The notes beneath the pieces were generated by a model. That model had not been told where the DNA came from. It ran no database searches and worked only from the letters and a program-made list of their open reading frames with translations. The position numbers and the translations under genes were made by a program. Below are positions 10,981 to 20,900 of a DNA stretch of 57,197 nucleotides, piece after piece. Position 1 is the first letter of the stretch. The number at the start of each line of letters is the position of its first letter. This DNA comes from Beroe ovata (Eukaryota; Ctenophora; Nuda; Beroida; Beroidae): assembly GCA_946803715.1 (NCBI GenBank), contig CAMPET010000017.1:454691-511887 (forward strand), in the 5' to 3' direction.

Positions 10981-12758
10981 CGTGTATGTGTGTGCCACGG
11001 CCACACACATTGTATACAGTACACAGTCAACTGACATCTCTGAATAAAGTGTTAATGATTTCAATGAGTCACTGACCAGCTTACAAATAACGGAATACAT
11101 CAGAGAAACTTGGTTAGTGATTAAGAAGAAGGAAGAGAGGTTCAACAGACATAACACAATTCAGATACATTATACATTGTATAATGTGTCTGAATTTGTG
11201 TTTGTAACAAACACAAAACTACACACAGACGTCAGACAAACACAATCAGACAGAACCACACTTGAAACTAACAACTAACCAGTGTAAAAACACAGTATTA
11301 CAGCAACTAACCACTAACCAGTGTAAAAACACAGTAATACAGCAGCGTGGTCGGGAAGAGGAAGAGGAGAACGGAGAAGAGAAGAGTCCCCAGGATCAGC
11401 TGATCTCCCTGTGTCTTGACGGAATCGACTCGGCCACGCAGTGGGTTTCGCTTCACCCCGGCAAACAGACGTCCTGAGGTCGTAGGGGTGAGGGGTGGGG
11501 GGGATATTGATGGGTTGAAACCACAATGTTACATAGAGTGATTTTTGCATTTTTGTACAGTTGCACAATGAACATAAATTGGTTTCCTACAAACTTTTCT
11601 GAAGCAAGAAAATGTATGAATACCGTGTTCAATTTCATTATTTCACGCACCCCATCTCCCCAATTACACTCCACTCCCCATTCAATACCACAGTAAAGTT
11701 CCCCATTTACTGTGATTTCCCCACTAACCCAGAGATACGAGGGCTTTAACCTGCGCACTGTAAATGTTACACGCGTACGCATAGAAACAGTGAATATGCA
11801 GGAGTAGGAGGACTGAGAATGACAGGGTGTAGGAGAGGAGACACGTGAGTCCGGGAATGGCGGTGAGAGAGATGGTGTACAGGATCATAGACATGTGGGG
11901 GGCGAGGAGCTCCAAATAACCTGGGAGAGAGAGGAGGGATGATGTCACATTGATGTTCCAGGAGAAGTTATGTCGAGACGCATATCTTTCGTAGTTATTT
12001 CGTAGTTATTTCATAGTTAACGAGATTGGTCGACAGTCTCGNNNNNNNNNNNNNNCCCCCCCCCCCCCCCTAAATTTTGAAGTAGCGGGACGATAGCAAC
12101 AGCAACTATTCCAAATAATTCCACTCAGAGGGCGGACATTACCTCGGAACAGGTAGATGTGATAGTTAAAGAACAGTCCGAGGAACTGTACAAGCTCCTG
12201 ATTCAGTTTCAGCCCTGCCGGAACCTCTCCCAGCCACGAAATGGTCATCTCAAGGAAGTCTGCGAGCAAGAGAGTCTTATCCAGGAGGATTCCCGCCAGT
12301 TCCTCCACATCGAGGAACAACCAGAAGTATGTGAAGAGGGACAGTCCTAGGGCGAGGTCAACAATTCTGTTTTCGAGTGGGATGCTGGGGAAAACGTCCT
12401 TTCTCAGCTTTCCTGAGAACAAGATATTTTTAGGTGTTTCCTTACTTAGAAAATCGCGGAAATTTGAGGGGAAATTGGTGCAAATGATGGTGGAAGCCGT
12501 ACCAATTAATGATGTGTTCCGTGAATTACATTGTGCATCAAGAGACGCATTTTCTTTTTCAGGATATGTAGGATTACTCTTTAGATATCTGGAAGAGATT
12601 ATTTGTTTAACGATGTCAGACCCTCTACATATCAAGAGGAATGAATTTCATAATGACTTCTACCTCTCTCTGAAAGTCTTAAGAACATGTTCATTCTGAC
12701 AGACAAAGACACAGTTTGATTCTTCTACGAACGACATCAGTGCTACATTTTTAGCATC
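10076..12758 (-). CDS. PIGQ: PIG-Q / GPI1, subunit of the GPI-GlcNAc transferase (N-terminus unresolved)
   Basis: Solid exons are 12664-12758, 12143-12624, 11729-11920 and about 11315-11473. A weaker exon follows at about 11032-11108 (its phase fits), and a possible terminal exon at 10076-10459 encodes 127 residues I do not recognise. Family signatures: EVPAGLKLN before a FFNYHIYLF helix; [14 protein letters not shown] (human LTFHIYCFYVYGARLY); [18 protein letters not shown] (human WRLFRGKKWNVLRQRVDS); then [15 protein letters not shown]. The protein is a multi-pass ER membrane subunit that supports transfer of GlcNAc to phosphatidylinositol, the first step of GPI-anchor synthesis. The intron 12625-12663 is only 39 bp. 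The N-run 12042-12055 falls inside an intron. The 10076-10459 exon could instead belong to another gene. Confidence 0.83.
10948..10980. repeat. (TG)n microsatellite
   Basis: About fifteen TG units lie in a PIGQ intron or 3' region, about 50 bp downstream in the sense direction of the weakest inferred exon (about 11032-11108). Confidence 0.9.
12042..12070. other. Assembly gap (14 N) followed by poly-C
   Basis: Fourteen N bases are followed by a run of about fifteen C. The gap lies within the PIGQ intron between exons 12143-12624 and 11729-11920, so it does not break the coding sequence. The true size of the gap is unknown. Confidence 0.95.
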
Positions 12759-12983
12759 CTGAGCAGAACAAACTGGCTCTATTTTGATGAGGTCTTACTT
12801 AAAAGCTGTCGCCAGTAAACACTGTTTTTGGGGGTTGGGCTTACATGAGCTCATGAAACACAAGTTAGTTCTCAGTAAATATGGAATCACCAAATCATTA
12901 GAATGTAAACAAATTATCCAACACAGAAAATGTCAACGGTCGATAAACAGATCTGAAGTCAACACAACATCTTGATACTGTAT

Positions 12984-13439
12984 TCAGCTTGGTTTTTGCG
13001 ATTGTTCATTAAATATCTTCAAGTCAGCAACGTCCAACAAATCAACATTCTCCAGTGTTTTCACTTCTTCATTTTTCTCTTTGAGTATGTCAGTGATGTT
13101 AACCTTCTCATCTCTGAACCAACCCAGATTATCTGCTATGAGATGAATATTATCACAACCGTCACATCTGATTAGGACCACACCTTCTTCGTACGACTTC
13201 TTGGACATTTTCTTGGCTTGCCGATGTTTACAGACGTTGCATGTGAAAATTATGGAGAGAACAGGCTTGATCCTACCTAACGTCGTTTGATGGGAACTGA
13301 AAAACCTCCTTCTGTCGAAAAATGTCCTAGACGTGTCTGTAGCATGTCTTGTTTGGGTACTATTGACACTTGTACATGATGGAGACACTTTATTCCATCT
13401 TACAGCCCCACAAATTCTCAAAGATCTTCTAATAAACAT
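12984..13439 (-). CDS. DNLZ: Mitochondrial DNL-type zinc-finger protein (Hsp70-escort protein, Tim15/Zim17 family)
   Basis: A single-exon 151-residue protein. The first 50 or so residues are rich in Arg, Ser and Thr with almost no acidic residues, as expected for a mitochondrial presequence. The DNL zinc finger follows: FTCNVCKHRQAKKMSKKSYE, with Cys67 and Cys70, then Cys92 and Cys95 in RCDGCDNIHLIADNLGWF, the family's diagnostic block. Family members keep mitochondrial Hsp70 (mortalin) soluble and active in the matrix. The start codon lies inside the end of the EMC6 coding sequence, so the two frames overlap by 11 bp (ATGTTTATTAG). This points to a shared dicistronic transcript. The C-terminal tail is Glu/Asp/Lys-rich. 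Confidence 0.95.
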   Translation of the reverse strand: MFIRRSLRICGAVRWNKVSPSCTSVNSTQTRHATDTSRTFFDRRRFFSSHQTTLGRIKPVLSIIFTCNVCKHRQAKKMSKKSYEEGVVLIRCDGCDNIHLIADNLGWFRDEKVNITDILKEKNEEVKTLENVDLLDVADLKIFNEQSQKPS

Positions 13440-13746
13440 TCACAAGACCGTACAAAAATGTCCAAAACAGGATAAAGGTTAGAGTCCCACCGAGAACACC
13501 AGTTGTCCAGATATCCCACGGGGAAAGAAAATACTTATGCCAACTGAGGTTGGCCTTACCTACAAGGAGAACTGACATGAGAAGAGACGAGAAAAAGTAA
13601 AAGATAAACCCATGAATTCCGTAAAGTCCTAGCACACCTGCCACACTGCCTGATATTGCCGATAATGCAGTTCTACAGTAGTTCAAAATCACATGGTTTG
13701 ATTGAAGGGCAGAGGTACTAAGAGCTTCCTTCTCTTTACGAATCAT
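13429..13746 (-). CDS. EMC6: ER membrane protein complex subunit 6
   Basis: Read from the ATG at 13746 the product has 105 residues, close to the 110 of human EMC6. An in-frame upstream ATG at 13860 would add 38 residues with no family counterpart, so it is not preferred. Diagnostic blocks are LNYCRTALSAISGSVAGVLG (human [20 protein letters not shown]), GFIFYFFSSLL, and the C-terminus FWTFLYGLVNVY (human FWTFLYGMVHVY). The protein has three predicted transmembrane segments. EMC inserts tail-anchored and multi-pass proteins into the ER membrane. The coding region is uninterrupted and its stop codon overlaps the start of the DNL zinc-finger gene on the same strand. Confidence 0.95.
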   Translation of the reverse strand: MIRKEKEALSTSALQSNHVILNYCRTALSAISGSVAGVLGLYGIHGFIFYFFSSLLMSVLLVGKANLSWHKYFLSPWDIWTTGVLGGTLTFILFWTFLYGLVNVY

Positions 13747-13860
13747 GTGACCTGGAAGGTTGAAATCAAATTTCCAGGGGAAAATTCGCAACTTATGGAT
13801 CAAACTTGAAGACAAACTGATATGTTTCATGGAAAGCGATTCTTTAGTGAAACAAATCAA

Positions 13861-14497
13861 ATTTATAAATTAGTAACAATTAAAAACACCACATTATAGT
13901 ATAGATATAATTTAATTTGTGTTATAAATAACTTGCAATTAGATATTACTCAGCAAAGGTTGGTATTTGAGGAAAAATAAGTTAGCAGATATATTTTATC
14001 CAATTGAAGATACAAATTGCTAACAGGAAGTAGCTACAAACAGATGAAAGCTTTTACGATTGTTAAGTTCAACACGCTCAAAAGTAAAAACTGATAAGTG
14101 TTTCAGAGGACCTTTTCTTGGCACTTGGATACACAAAAATGGCGCCAGTTGTCCGGCCAGCCTAGATGCAACCAACGAAAGCAATCTTATAATAGGCTTA
14201 ATATCATTATATTCTATGTATTAAAAAGCAAATCAGAAATACTGTATGCATATAAACAACATTTACAAACTAAAAGAATCAAAAAGCTTTTATAATGATG
14301 AAGTTCAATAATTATTTTGACCCAAAATTACCAAATCCCAACGCATCTTCGCCAACACGCCAAACTCAATGAACATAAGAACAGTCAACAGTCAATGTTA
14401 TTAATGGTCGAATATATTATTATGATGACGACACAGAACGTAATTCACTCTTTCTTATCAAACAACAAGGTCTCAAATATAATTATAAACTAGTGTG
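13861..14497. other. Intergenic, AT-rich
   Basis: This is the spacer between the 5' side of EMC6 and the 3' end of the ARF-like gene. It is AT-rich with short poly-A and poly-T runs. No coding exon or RNA gene was recognised. Confidence 0.5.
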
Positions 14498-15079
14498 TCA
14501 TTTTTTCTTTCGTTTTTTGTCTCTTTTGTGGTCCTTGATCATTTCTGCAATAATTTCTATACCTTCCCAAATCCCTTCACCAGTCACAGCACATGTTCCC
14601 TGTACATACCAGCTATGGTTATTGTACCTATTCATTTGCAATTGCTCAATAAGTTGTGGAGGGTTAACTGCTCCGCGCATGTCTTGTTTGTTACCAAAGA
14701 TCATGATAGGAACATCCTGCATCTCAGGAAGTGACAATAAATTAGAAAGTTCATCACGAACTTCATCTACCCGAGAAAAGTCCCAGCAATCCACAACAAA
14801 GATCAAACCATCTGTTCCTTTCAGATAATGCTTCCAAAGGGGTCTCAACTTTTGCTGACCTCCTATATCCCACACAGTAAAGCTTACACTTTTAGAATGT
14901 TTCACTGTTTCAACATTGAATCCAATTGTAGGGATAGTACTAACAGTTTCGTCTAGTTTCAGCTTGTAGAGAATTGTAGTCTTCCCAGCAGCATCAAGAC
15001 CAAGCATGACGATTCGCGAGTTCTTCCGAAACAGACTGATACCTCCATTTGTAGATAACTTTTTCAGAGAGCCTCCCAT
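14498..15079 (-). CDS. ARF-family small GTPase with a polybasic C-terminus
   Basis: A single-exon, 193-residue protein. Gly2 could be N-myristoylated. The P-loop is GLDAAGKTT (27-35), switch I is PTIGFN (50-55), switch II is WDIGGQ (70-75), the base-binding motif is NKQD (130-133) and the last G motif is TCA (162-164). All are intact, so it should bind and hydrolyse GTP. Sequence similarity is about equal to ARF1 and ARF-like proteins. The N-terminus [17 protein letters not shown] is longer than in ARF1, and the tail [10 protein letters not shown] recalls the nuclear or membrane-targeting tail of ARL4. I do not assign it to a subfamily. The ARF family acts in vesicle traffic and membrane recruitment. 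It lies 277 bp downstream (in the minus direction) of the photolyase gene. Confidence 0.92.
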   Translation of the reverse strand: MGGSLKKLSTNGGISLFRKNSRIVMLGLDAAGKTTILYKLKLDETVSTIPTIGFNVETVKHSKSVSFTVWDIGGQQKLRPLWKHYLKGTDGLIFVVDCWDFSRVDEVRDELSNLLSLPEMQDVPIMIFGNKQDMRGAVNPPQLIEQLQMNRYNNHSWYVQGTCAVTGEGIWEGIEIIAEMIKDHKRDKKRKKK

Positions 15080-15356
15080 TCATACTAGAATTCTGTGATT
15101 TTAGCAATGTCTAAAACTGCATTTGGAACCTTTCCTAAAAAATTGCATGAGTTAAGAGGGAAATTAGTATCATTACGTATATGATAGCAAGTGAGGGGTA
15201 TATAAACATAAAAAATGTTACTACAACGTATATCTTTAAAATTAAATGAAGAAAATTTCACCTAAAATAAACTTAAACCAAATCAAAACTGGCTAAAAAA
15301 TTGTATCAATTAATACATTCATGAACAAAACTTTGGAAAAACCTCTTAATGGGACT
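15080..15356. other. Intergenic, AT-rich
   Basis: This short AT-rich spacer separates the 3' end of the photolyase gene from the 5' end of the ARF-like gene, both on the minus strand. No coding signal was seen. It should hold the ARF-like promoter. Confidence 0.5.
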
Positions 15357-16940
15357 CTAGGAATCTTGAGACCCACCCCAGGGTACTTGCACTCTCCTTC
15401 CTTTCCTCTTAAAGGACTGACCTTGCTTACTAGAGGCAGAGTTTTTGGGTTCTTGATTTGCAGGAGAAAATGGTGGAGCCACATTACGTGTACTTGTTAT
15501 TCCTTGCTGAGTATATTGAGCAATGTACTTGTGAACATCAAACTTATTTCTTGCCCCATTGAATGACATATACCTTATTTTACCATAGACTGGCCTTTCT
15601 CCCCACTTTGGGGGATCATGTACACCAGCGATTGACCACATGACACCTGCATAACCATTGGGATCAGCTCCATCAATACTATAATGATCATTGAAGTAGA
15701 GTGCATATTTGATAGCATTATCAGGATTTTGTGTCCATTCCAAAATCTTTTTAGCCCAGTACATTCTCATGTAGCCATGCATCTTACCTTCTTCTTTAAG
15801 TTGAATCTGGGCAGCATTCCAAAGAGGGTCATGGGTTTCGGCACCATCAAACTGTTCAAAGGAATAAACATATTCTCTTTTAGTGTTCCTTTGTTTGTTT
15901 AGAGACTCAATTGCCCACATTGGAGCACCTTCTAGGTTGTCATAATTTCGATTATAATGACAATAATTGTCGGACATTTCCCTCCAAACAATAGCCTCAT
16001 CAACAAACTTTGCAACAGATGCCTGGTGTTCATCTCTATATTGCATTATGTCAGCAATGACTCTTTGAGCACTTATATGGCCAAAATTCAGCCAAGGGGA
16101 TAAATGTGATATTGCATTTATTGTAGGATTGTTCCTTTTTTCATTATAGTCTTTGAGACCCATTTCTATAAATTCTTGAAATTTGCAAAGACCATTTCTG
16201 AAACCTGGCTTTGCCCACTCAGGTAATGTCACACTTTTATCAATTACAAGGGAGTCAATTACTTCATTCCAATCAATTGGGTCACTCTTATACTCACAAG
16301 AAAAAGGATGAACTTGAATCTGGGGGAAATCTGTGAAAAATTCATCAAACTTTGCAAGAATTCTTTGCCTCATCTCTGTTGCCCTAGGTTCATCAGATTG
16401 AGAAGCTTCCCAAACAGGCACTATGTTATGGCTATCAACTTGATAGAGGAGGCATCCGCCGATACTTTGCAACTCAGTCACAAGTTTCTCAATCTCAAAG
16501 CGATACAAATTGAGAGGACTAAAATCAACTACTATGCATCTGATATTAGATGTTTTGACAAAATTTAGAATGTGTTCACAAACAGAGGTTTTTGAATCTT
16601 GGAAGAAGTGAAACCCAAAACCATACTTGTGGCAATCCTCCTGAATTTCTTTAAGTCCTCCAACAGCAAAATCTGCTCTTCTCTTGGTTGCTTCTGGATG
16701 AGAAGGCCAATTTGAAGGGAAGTCTGTCAATACATGGAAAGGCAAATTGTTATCTAGAGCAAGTTTTTGGCCGAAAACTACAGACCAATTGTCATGAATT
16801 CTGTGGTCACGGTGCATGTAATAGGCAACCCCATTGCATTTCTTTGATGAAAGATCAATATGACACCCATCACCTATCAGACATTGAACTCTTTTGAAAT
16901 TGAACTTTTCATACTTTGTCAAGTTCCTGAGAAACTGCAT
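15357..16940 (-). CDS. Class II CPD photolyase
   Basis: A single-exon, 527-residue protein with all class II hallmarks: VAYYMHRDHRIHDNWSVV (about 38-55) at the start of the antenna domain, VDSHNIVPVWEAS (168-180), SPWLNFGHISAQR (281-293), GKMHGYMRMYWAKKILEW (385-402), NDHYSIDGADPNGYAGVMWS (417-436) and ERPVYGKIRYMSFNGARNKF (448-467). The last blocks build the FAD pocket and the tryptophan electron-transfer path. The enzyme uses blue or near-UV light and FADH- to split cyclobutane pyrimidine dimers in DNA. The C-terminal 45 residues are a basic Lys/Arg/Ser-rich extension (KRKGRR), possibly a nuclear signal. Placental mammals lack this gene, but most other animals keep it. The lack of introns is notable next to the intron-rich genes on both sides. 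Confidence 0.97.
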   Translation of the reverse strand: MQFLRNLTKYEKFNFKRVQCLIGDGCHIDLSSKKCNGVAYYMHRDHRIHDNWSVVFGQKLALDNNLPFHVLTDFPSNWPSHPEATKRRADFAVGGLKEIQEDCHKYGFGFHFFQDSKTSVCEHILNFVKTSNIRCIVVDFSPLNLYRFEIEKLVTELQSIGGCLLYQVDSHNIVPVWEASQSDEPRATEMRQRILAKFDEFFTDFPQIQVHPFSCEYKSDPIDWNEVIDSLVIDKSVTLPEWAKPGFRNGLCKFQEFIEMGLKDYNEKRNNPTINAISHLSPWLNFGHISAQRVIADIMQYRDEHQASVAKFVDEAIVWREMSDNYCHYNRNYDNLEGAPMWAIESLNKQRNTKREYVYSFEQFDGAETHDPLWNAAQIQLKEEGKMHGYMRMYWAKKILEWTQNPDNAIKYALYFNDHYSIDGADPNGYAGVMWSIAGVHDPPKWGERPVYGKIRYMSFNGARNKFDVHKYIAQYTQQGITSTRNVAPPFSPANQEPKNSASSKQGQSFKRKGRRVQVPWGGSQDS

Positions 16941-17922
16941 TCTACTTTTATGACATACAGTTGAAGAAAAGGAAAGGGTTATGAAAAGATGATGAATCAG
17001 AACAGGCCAAATTCTCTCATGTACCTATCCAATTGCAAATAAATGAGTGGATACTTTGATGGCATCAAATTGATGCGCGCAAGAAGCAGAGGTCAGATAA
17101 AATCAGACAAGGTAGCATTGCATGACCAGGCATTGTTTTCCCAATTTAAGCGTCTTATTTTTAGAATAAATAAGTCGGTCTCGGAAGATCAGATTTTATC
17201 TGACCTCCGTTTCTCGCGCGCGGCCGCGGCGCGTGTGCCTTCATCGGAGGCCAATACATCAAAATGTAAAGGCCTGGTTTGGCCTCCGTCAAAGCATGAA
17301 GTGCATGAAGCATGGCGCGCGGCGTGCGCGTCGCTTGCTCGAAAAGCGAAGGTCTGCGATATATCGGTTGTTAATGATAGCCCCTGTCATGTCGATAATC
17401 TTATTGCGCGCGCGCCGCAAATCATTCTGATCTCGCAGCAAATCATTTTCGCTGGCGCTCGCCGCCTTGCGGCTCGCTTCAGCCTAGCTGGGCCTAGCAT
17501 CGCCATGCAAGTCAAATAAAATCTGACAATGCCTCGGATTTATAATAATCATAATAAGGAAAATTCTTACAAAAGTAAAATGAAATCTCATATCACAAAA
17601 TGAACATCTAATCATCTAGATGACTCATCTAACCATTCTGCATTTGTTTTTGCTGTGTGCTCGAGATTGAAAAGCTGCATCACTGGTTACACTTATCAAT
17701 TAGTTTAATCTAGATTTCAGATGCTGTGTACCAGTCCGAGTGACATTGGATTTTATTTCAATATTTAATTTCGACTATTGCTAGAGTTTCCTTGTAAATG
17801 AGATTTTTAACTAACATAGCTGCATTATTCCTGTTGATATATTCAATCTTCAATGATCAAATCACACTTTTCATCATGGAATAGAATTCAAAAAACCTTT
17901 CTATTTTTAGCTGCCGCCAAGA
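16941..17922. other. Divergent intergenic region between photolyase (-) and DLG (+) with a GC-rich repeat
   Basis: The two genes point away from each other, so both promoters should lie here, along with a 5' UTR intron of DLG whose acceptor appears at 17910 (CTATTTTTAG). The middle 500 bp is a GC-rich repeat, described separately. No coding exon was recognised. Confidence 0.6.
17072..17540. mobile_element. GC-rich repeat element with internal inverted repeat (MITE-like, family A)
   Basis: This CG-alternating segment (CGCGCGCGGCCGCGGCGCG and similar) stands out from the AT-rich surroundings. GAGGTCAGATAAAATCAGA near 17090 pairs with its reverse complement CAGATTTTATCTGACCTCC near 17190, and a related AAATAAAATCTGAC lies near 17513. 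The block ATTTTCGCTGGCGCTCGCCGC at 17445-17465 occurs again, inverted, at 32360-32380. I infer a non-autonomous dispersed element. No transposase was found and the ends are uncertain. Confidence 0.55.
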
Positions 17923-20900
17923 ATGTCATTTGGTAAAGATGGTATGTTTATCAGATTATCACTTCTTAACCTTTCTAGGAGAGCTAACCTGCCTTATGAA
18001 AATAAATTTCTTATTTTCAGATGTTCAGAGAATGGTGGAGTTGATACAAGATTATAAAGATAACCTAACTTATCCCAGTGACACAAACCTCCAAGAATGT
18101 ATGAAAAGGGTGATTAGTATGTGTCAAAGTGAGCTCTTTAATGCACTACTTGGTAGGTCCATTGCTCCATCTTGAAATATTGAATTTGGAAATAGTGTAG
18201 CTTGTTCCCAGAATCTGATATAATTGATCTTCTCTATACTTCATTTTTAATCTCCCAGATATACATGAGTATCACAAGGACCTGCTGGTGAACAGCACCG
18301 GGACTAGTCCTGGTGTTTTGAACAATACGGGTACTCTGGGTAGTGACAAGACACATACACTAAATCTTTCGAGTACAGCATCAGCAGGTCCACCGGACCC
18401 TCCTTATAGGTTTGAATTTTGCACCCTTGGTATTTTCTAGTAATCTGTTGGGTTATTGCCATGTTAAACTCTAATCAGGGTTATGTGTAAGTCACTAATT
18501 TGCTGAAATATTTTAGACCAGAGATCCCTCGAGCAGATAATGTTATTCCTGAAGAAATTATCACAGAAACCATAATCTTGGAAAAAGGAAGAAATGGTAG
18601 GAGTCTCGAAATCATGTTCCCCTTCTGGCCTTCTGCTGTTGTTGGTAAATGCATGGAAGTAAACTTTTCCCATTTCAGGTCTAGGTTTCAGCATAAGCGG
18701 TGGGTATGATACACCCCACTACCCTAATGATCCCAAAATATACATCACGAAGATAATCCCCAACAGTGTCAGTCATCAAGATGGTCGACTCAGGTACTGC
18801 TATTTAGAGGGGTTAATTTAGTAACTTCAACCATAATAGTTAAATTAGGCGTTTATAAATGTGGGGGAAGGTAATTATATGAAATCATCATAGACTAGTA
18901 AAGTAGAGAAGGACGTTATGTTTCATTATTGTTTAGTTTGTGTTAATCATCCAGGGTAAACGATTGCCTGGTGAAAGTGATGGATAAGAGTTTGGATCAT
19001 GTTTCACATGACGAAGCTGTGGAAATACTCAAGCAATCACCACAAAGGGTATTTTATATTCAGCCATTCAACGCAGTTGTTTCGTTTCAAATATTTCCTT
19101 GCTTGGATAGTCAGTTTGTTTCTTTTTTATCTGGTTCTTTCACCATTCAAATTCCGCTCTGGCTTTAAACATTTAGGCCATGCTATACTGATACATTTAT
19201 ACAGGTTTTATTAGCGATTGAAAGGAAACAGTCAAAGGAAAAGGTTGTTCCCCGCATTATAGAAGTGTGCTTGAACAAGGGCGAAAAAGGACTTGGTATT
19301 TCCATAGCTGGAGGAAAGGGAAACCAACACATTCCTGACAGCGATGGTGAGGATCCGTTGTCAAATGTCATATTGTGTAAGACAGCGTCAGATAGTGGCT
19401 TTGTAGTGCCAGTGATATATTTTGTTATTATGCGTACGTGGGAATCTGTTCACGTGTTTTAGGTTGGGTGAGAAGTTGTTTCAGTTAATTGTCAATATGC
19501 GTAACTCAGAAATAATTCTCCGATAGGAAATCCTCTCTCATAACGTTCAACTCTTCAATATTTCTTCCTGACATAGAATTCAGATTATTTAGACTCGAAT
19601 CTACACTTCTTAACAATACTCAAAACTTTGAGTACTCAGTTTTGCTGTGTTTAACATATATTATGCGTTCTTGTCGAATCTCTGCTTGTCATATTTTAAT
19701 ACCACGTGATCGAATTTTCTCGAAATTTGCTCCGAATTATCACAATAATTTGAGTTGAGTTCAACCATGGAGGGGGAAATCGCTAGAAAATAAAAGCTTG
19801 AAAGTTATTGAACGCCATCATACATAGAACATAGTGCATGGTGTATACCTGGTATACATTTCCCTCTGTGTCTATACACCGTACGCAGGGATATAAGTAC
19901 ATTATTTATACAGAATATACAATTTTGTGTATACAATACAGTATACACCCAATACAAGCAGTACTCTCCATGTACACAGGGATATACATCACAAAGATAA
20001 TTGGCGGTGGCGCTGCTGACAAGGACGGTACTTTGCAGATTGGGGATAGAATCCTTTCCGTGAGTGAAGTTCATTATTTATAACCAATCATAGAGTTCAT
20101 TACTATCACTGATAACCATTAACCAATCATAGAGTTCATTACTATCCTTGATAACCAACCATAGAGTTCATTACTATCCTTGATAACCAATCATAGAGTT
20201 CATTACTATCACTGATAACCAATCATAAGACATGAAGTATCAGAGTTTTCCCTCATTGGACATTAATCACGCCCTTGTCATGGAATTTTACAGCTGCCGC
20301 CCTCTTCCCCTCATAAAATCAGTTCCTAAATTCTCGAATTTGCATATCATCAAGTTTACAAACCCGTGACCCATATCCCATGACCCGTCAATTATACCAG
20401 GTCTTTTATTACAGTGAGTCACCAGTCAGTGACCAGTGACTCACATTACACAAGAGCATGTAATTGCAATGGCAATGATACCATATATACTGTAGTGACG
20501 TAATTCTTGAAATTCTGATCGAAATTCTTAACAAAATGGGAGTTCCTAGCTGGAATAGAGTGATGAATTCGGCACTCGTTAACTGTTATAGAACTGATTG
20601 TTAGAGCGTAAATGTTAATAAGTATAAACTCAAGATACGTGAGGAAGCTTGTTGAAATTATGTTTTCCGAGGCTAGAAGTGCGTCATTTTGACCACGCCC
20701 AGCTCTAACATGTAACAAGTAGTGTAAACTAGCAGAGATTTTCTCAGTTTATTTTTTTCATACATCTGATGAAATGAGGAGAATTTCGGAGTAAATTGAG
20801 AGTAAAATGAGTGAAATAGTAAGATGAGAGTACAATCTATCTCGTGCAGATGCACATTGAATCGGCACATAAGATTTATTCGCATCCACTGCACATACCA

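Noticed and set aside
10900-11060. Small open frames made of repeated TH or VCVC residues near TG/CA tracts
   Set aside because: They are translations of the microsatellite itself, with no splice or homology support. The same holds near 40224-40409 and 41195-41487.
13747-13860. Upstream in-frame ATG of EMC6 at 13860 as the true start
   Set aside because: It adds 38 residues without counterpart in the family, whereas the ATG at 13746 gives a normal-length protein. It cannot be excluded without a 5' end.
17043-17519. 158-codon open frame in the GC-rich segment
   Set aside because: It arises from CG-alternating repeat sequence rich in Ala and Arg codons, and it overlaps inverted repeats shared with another locus.
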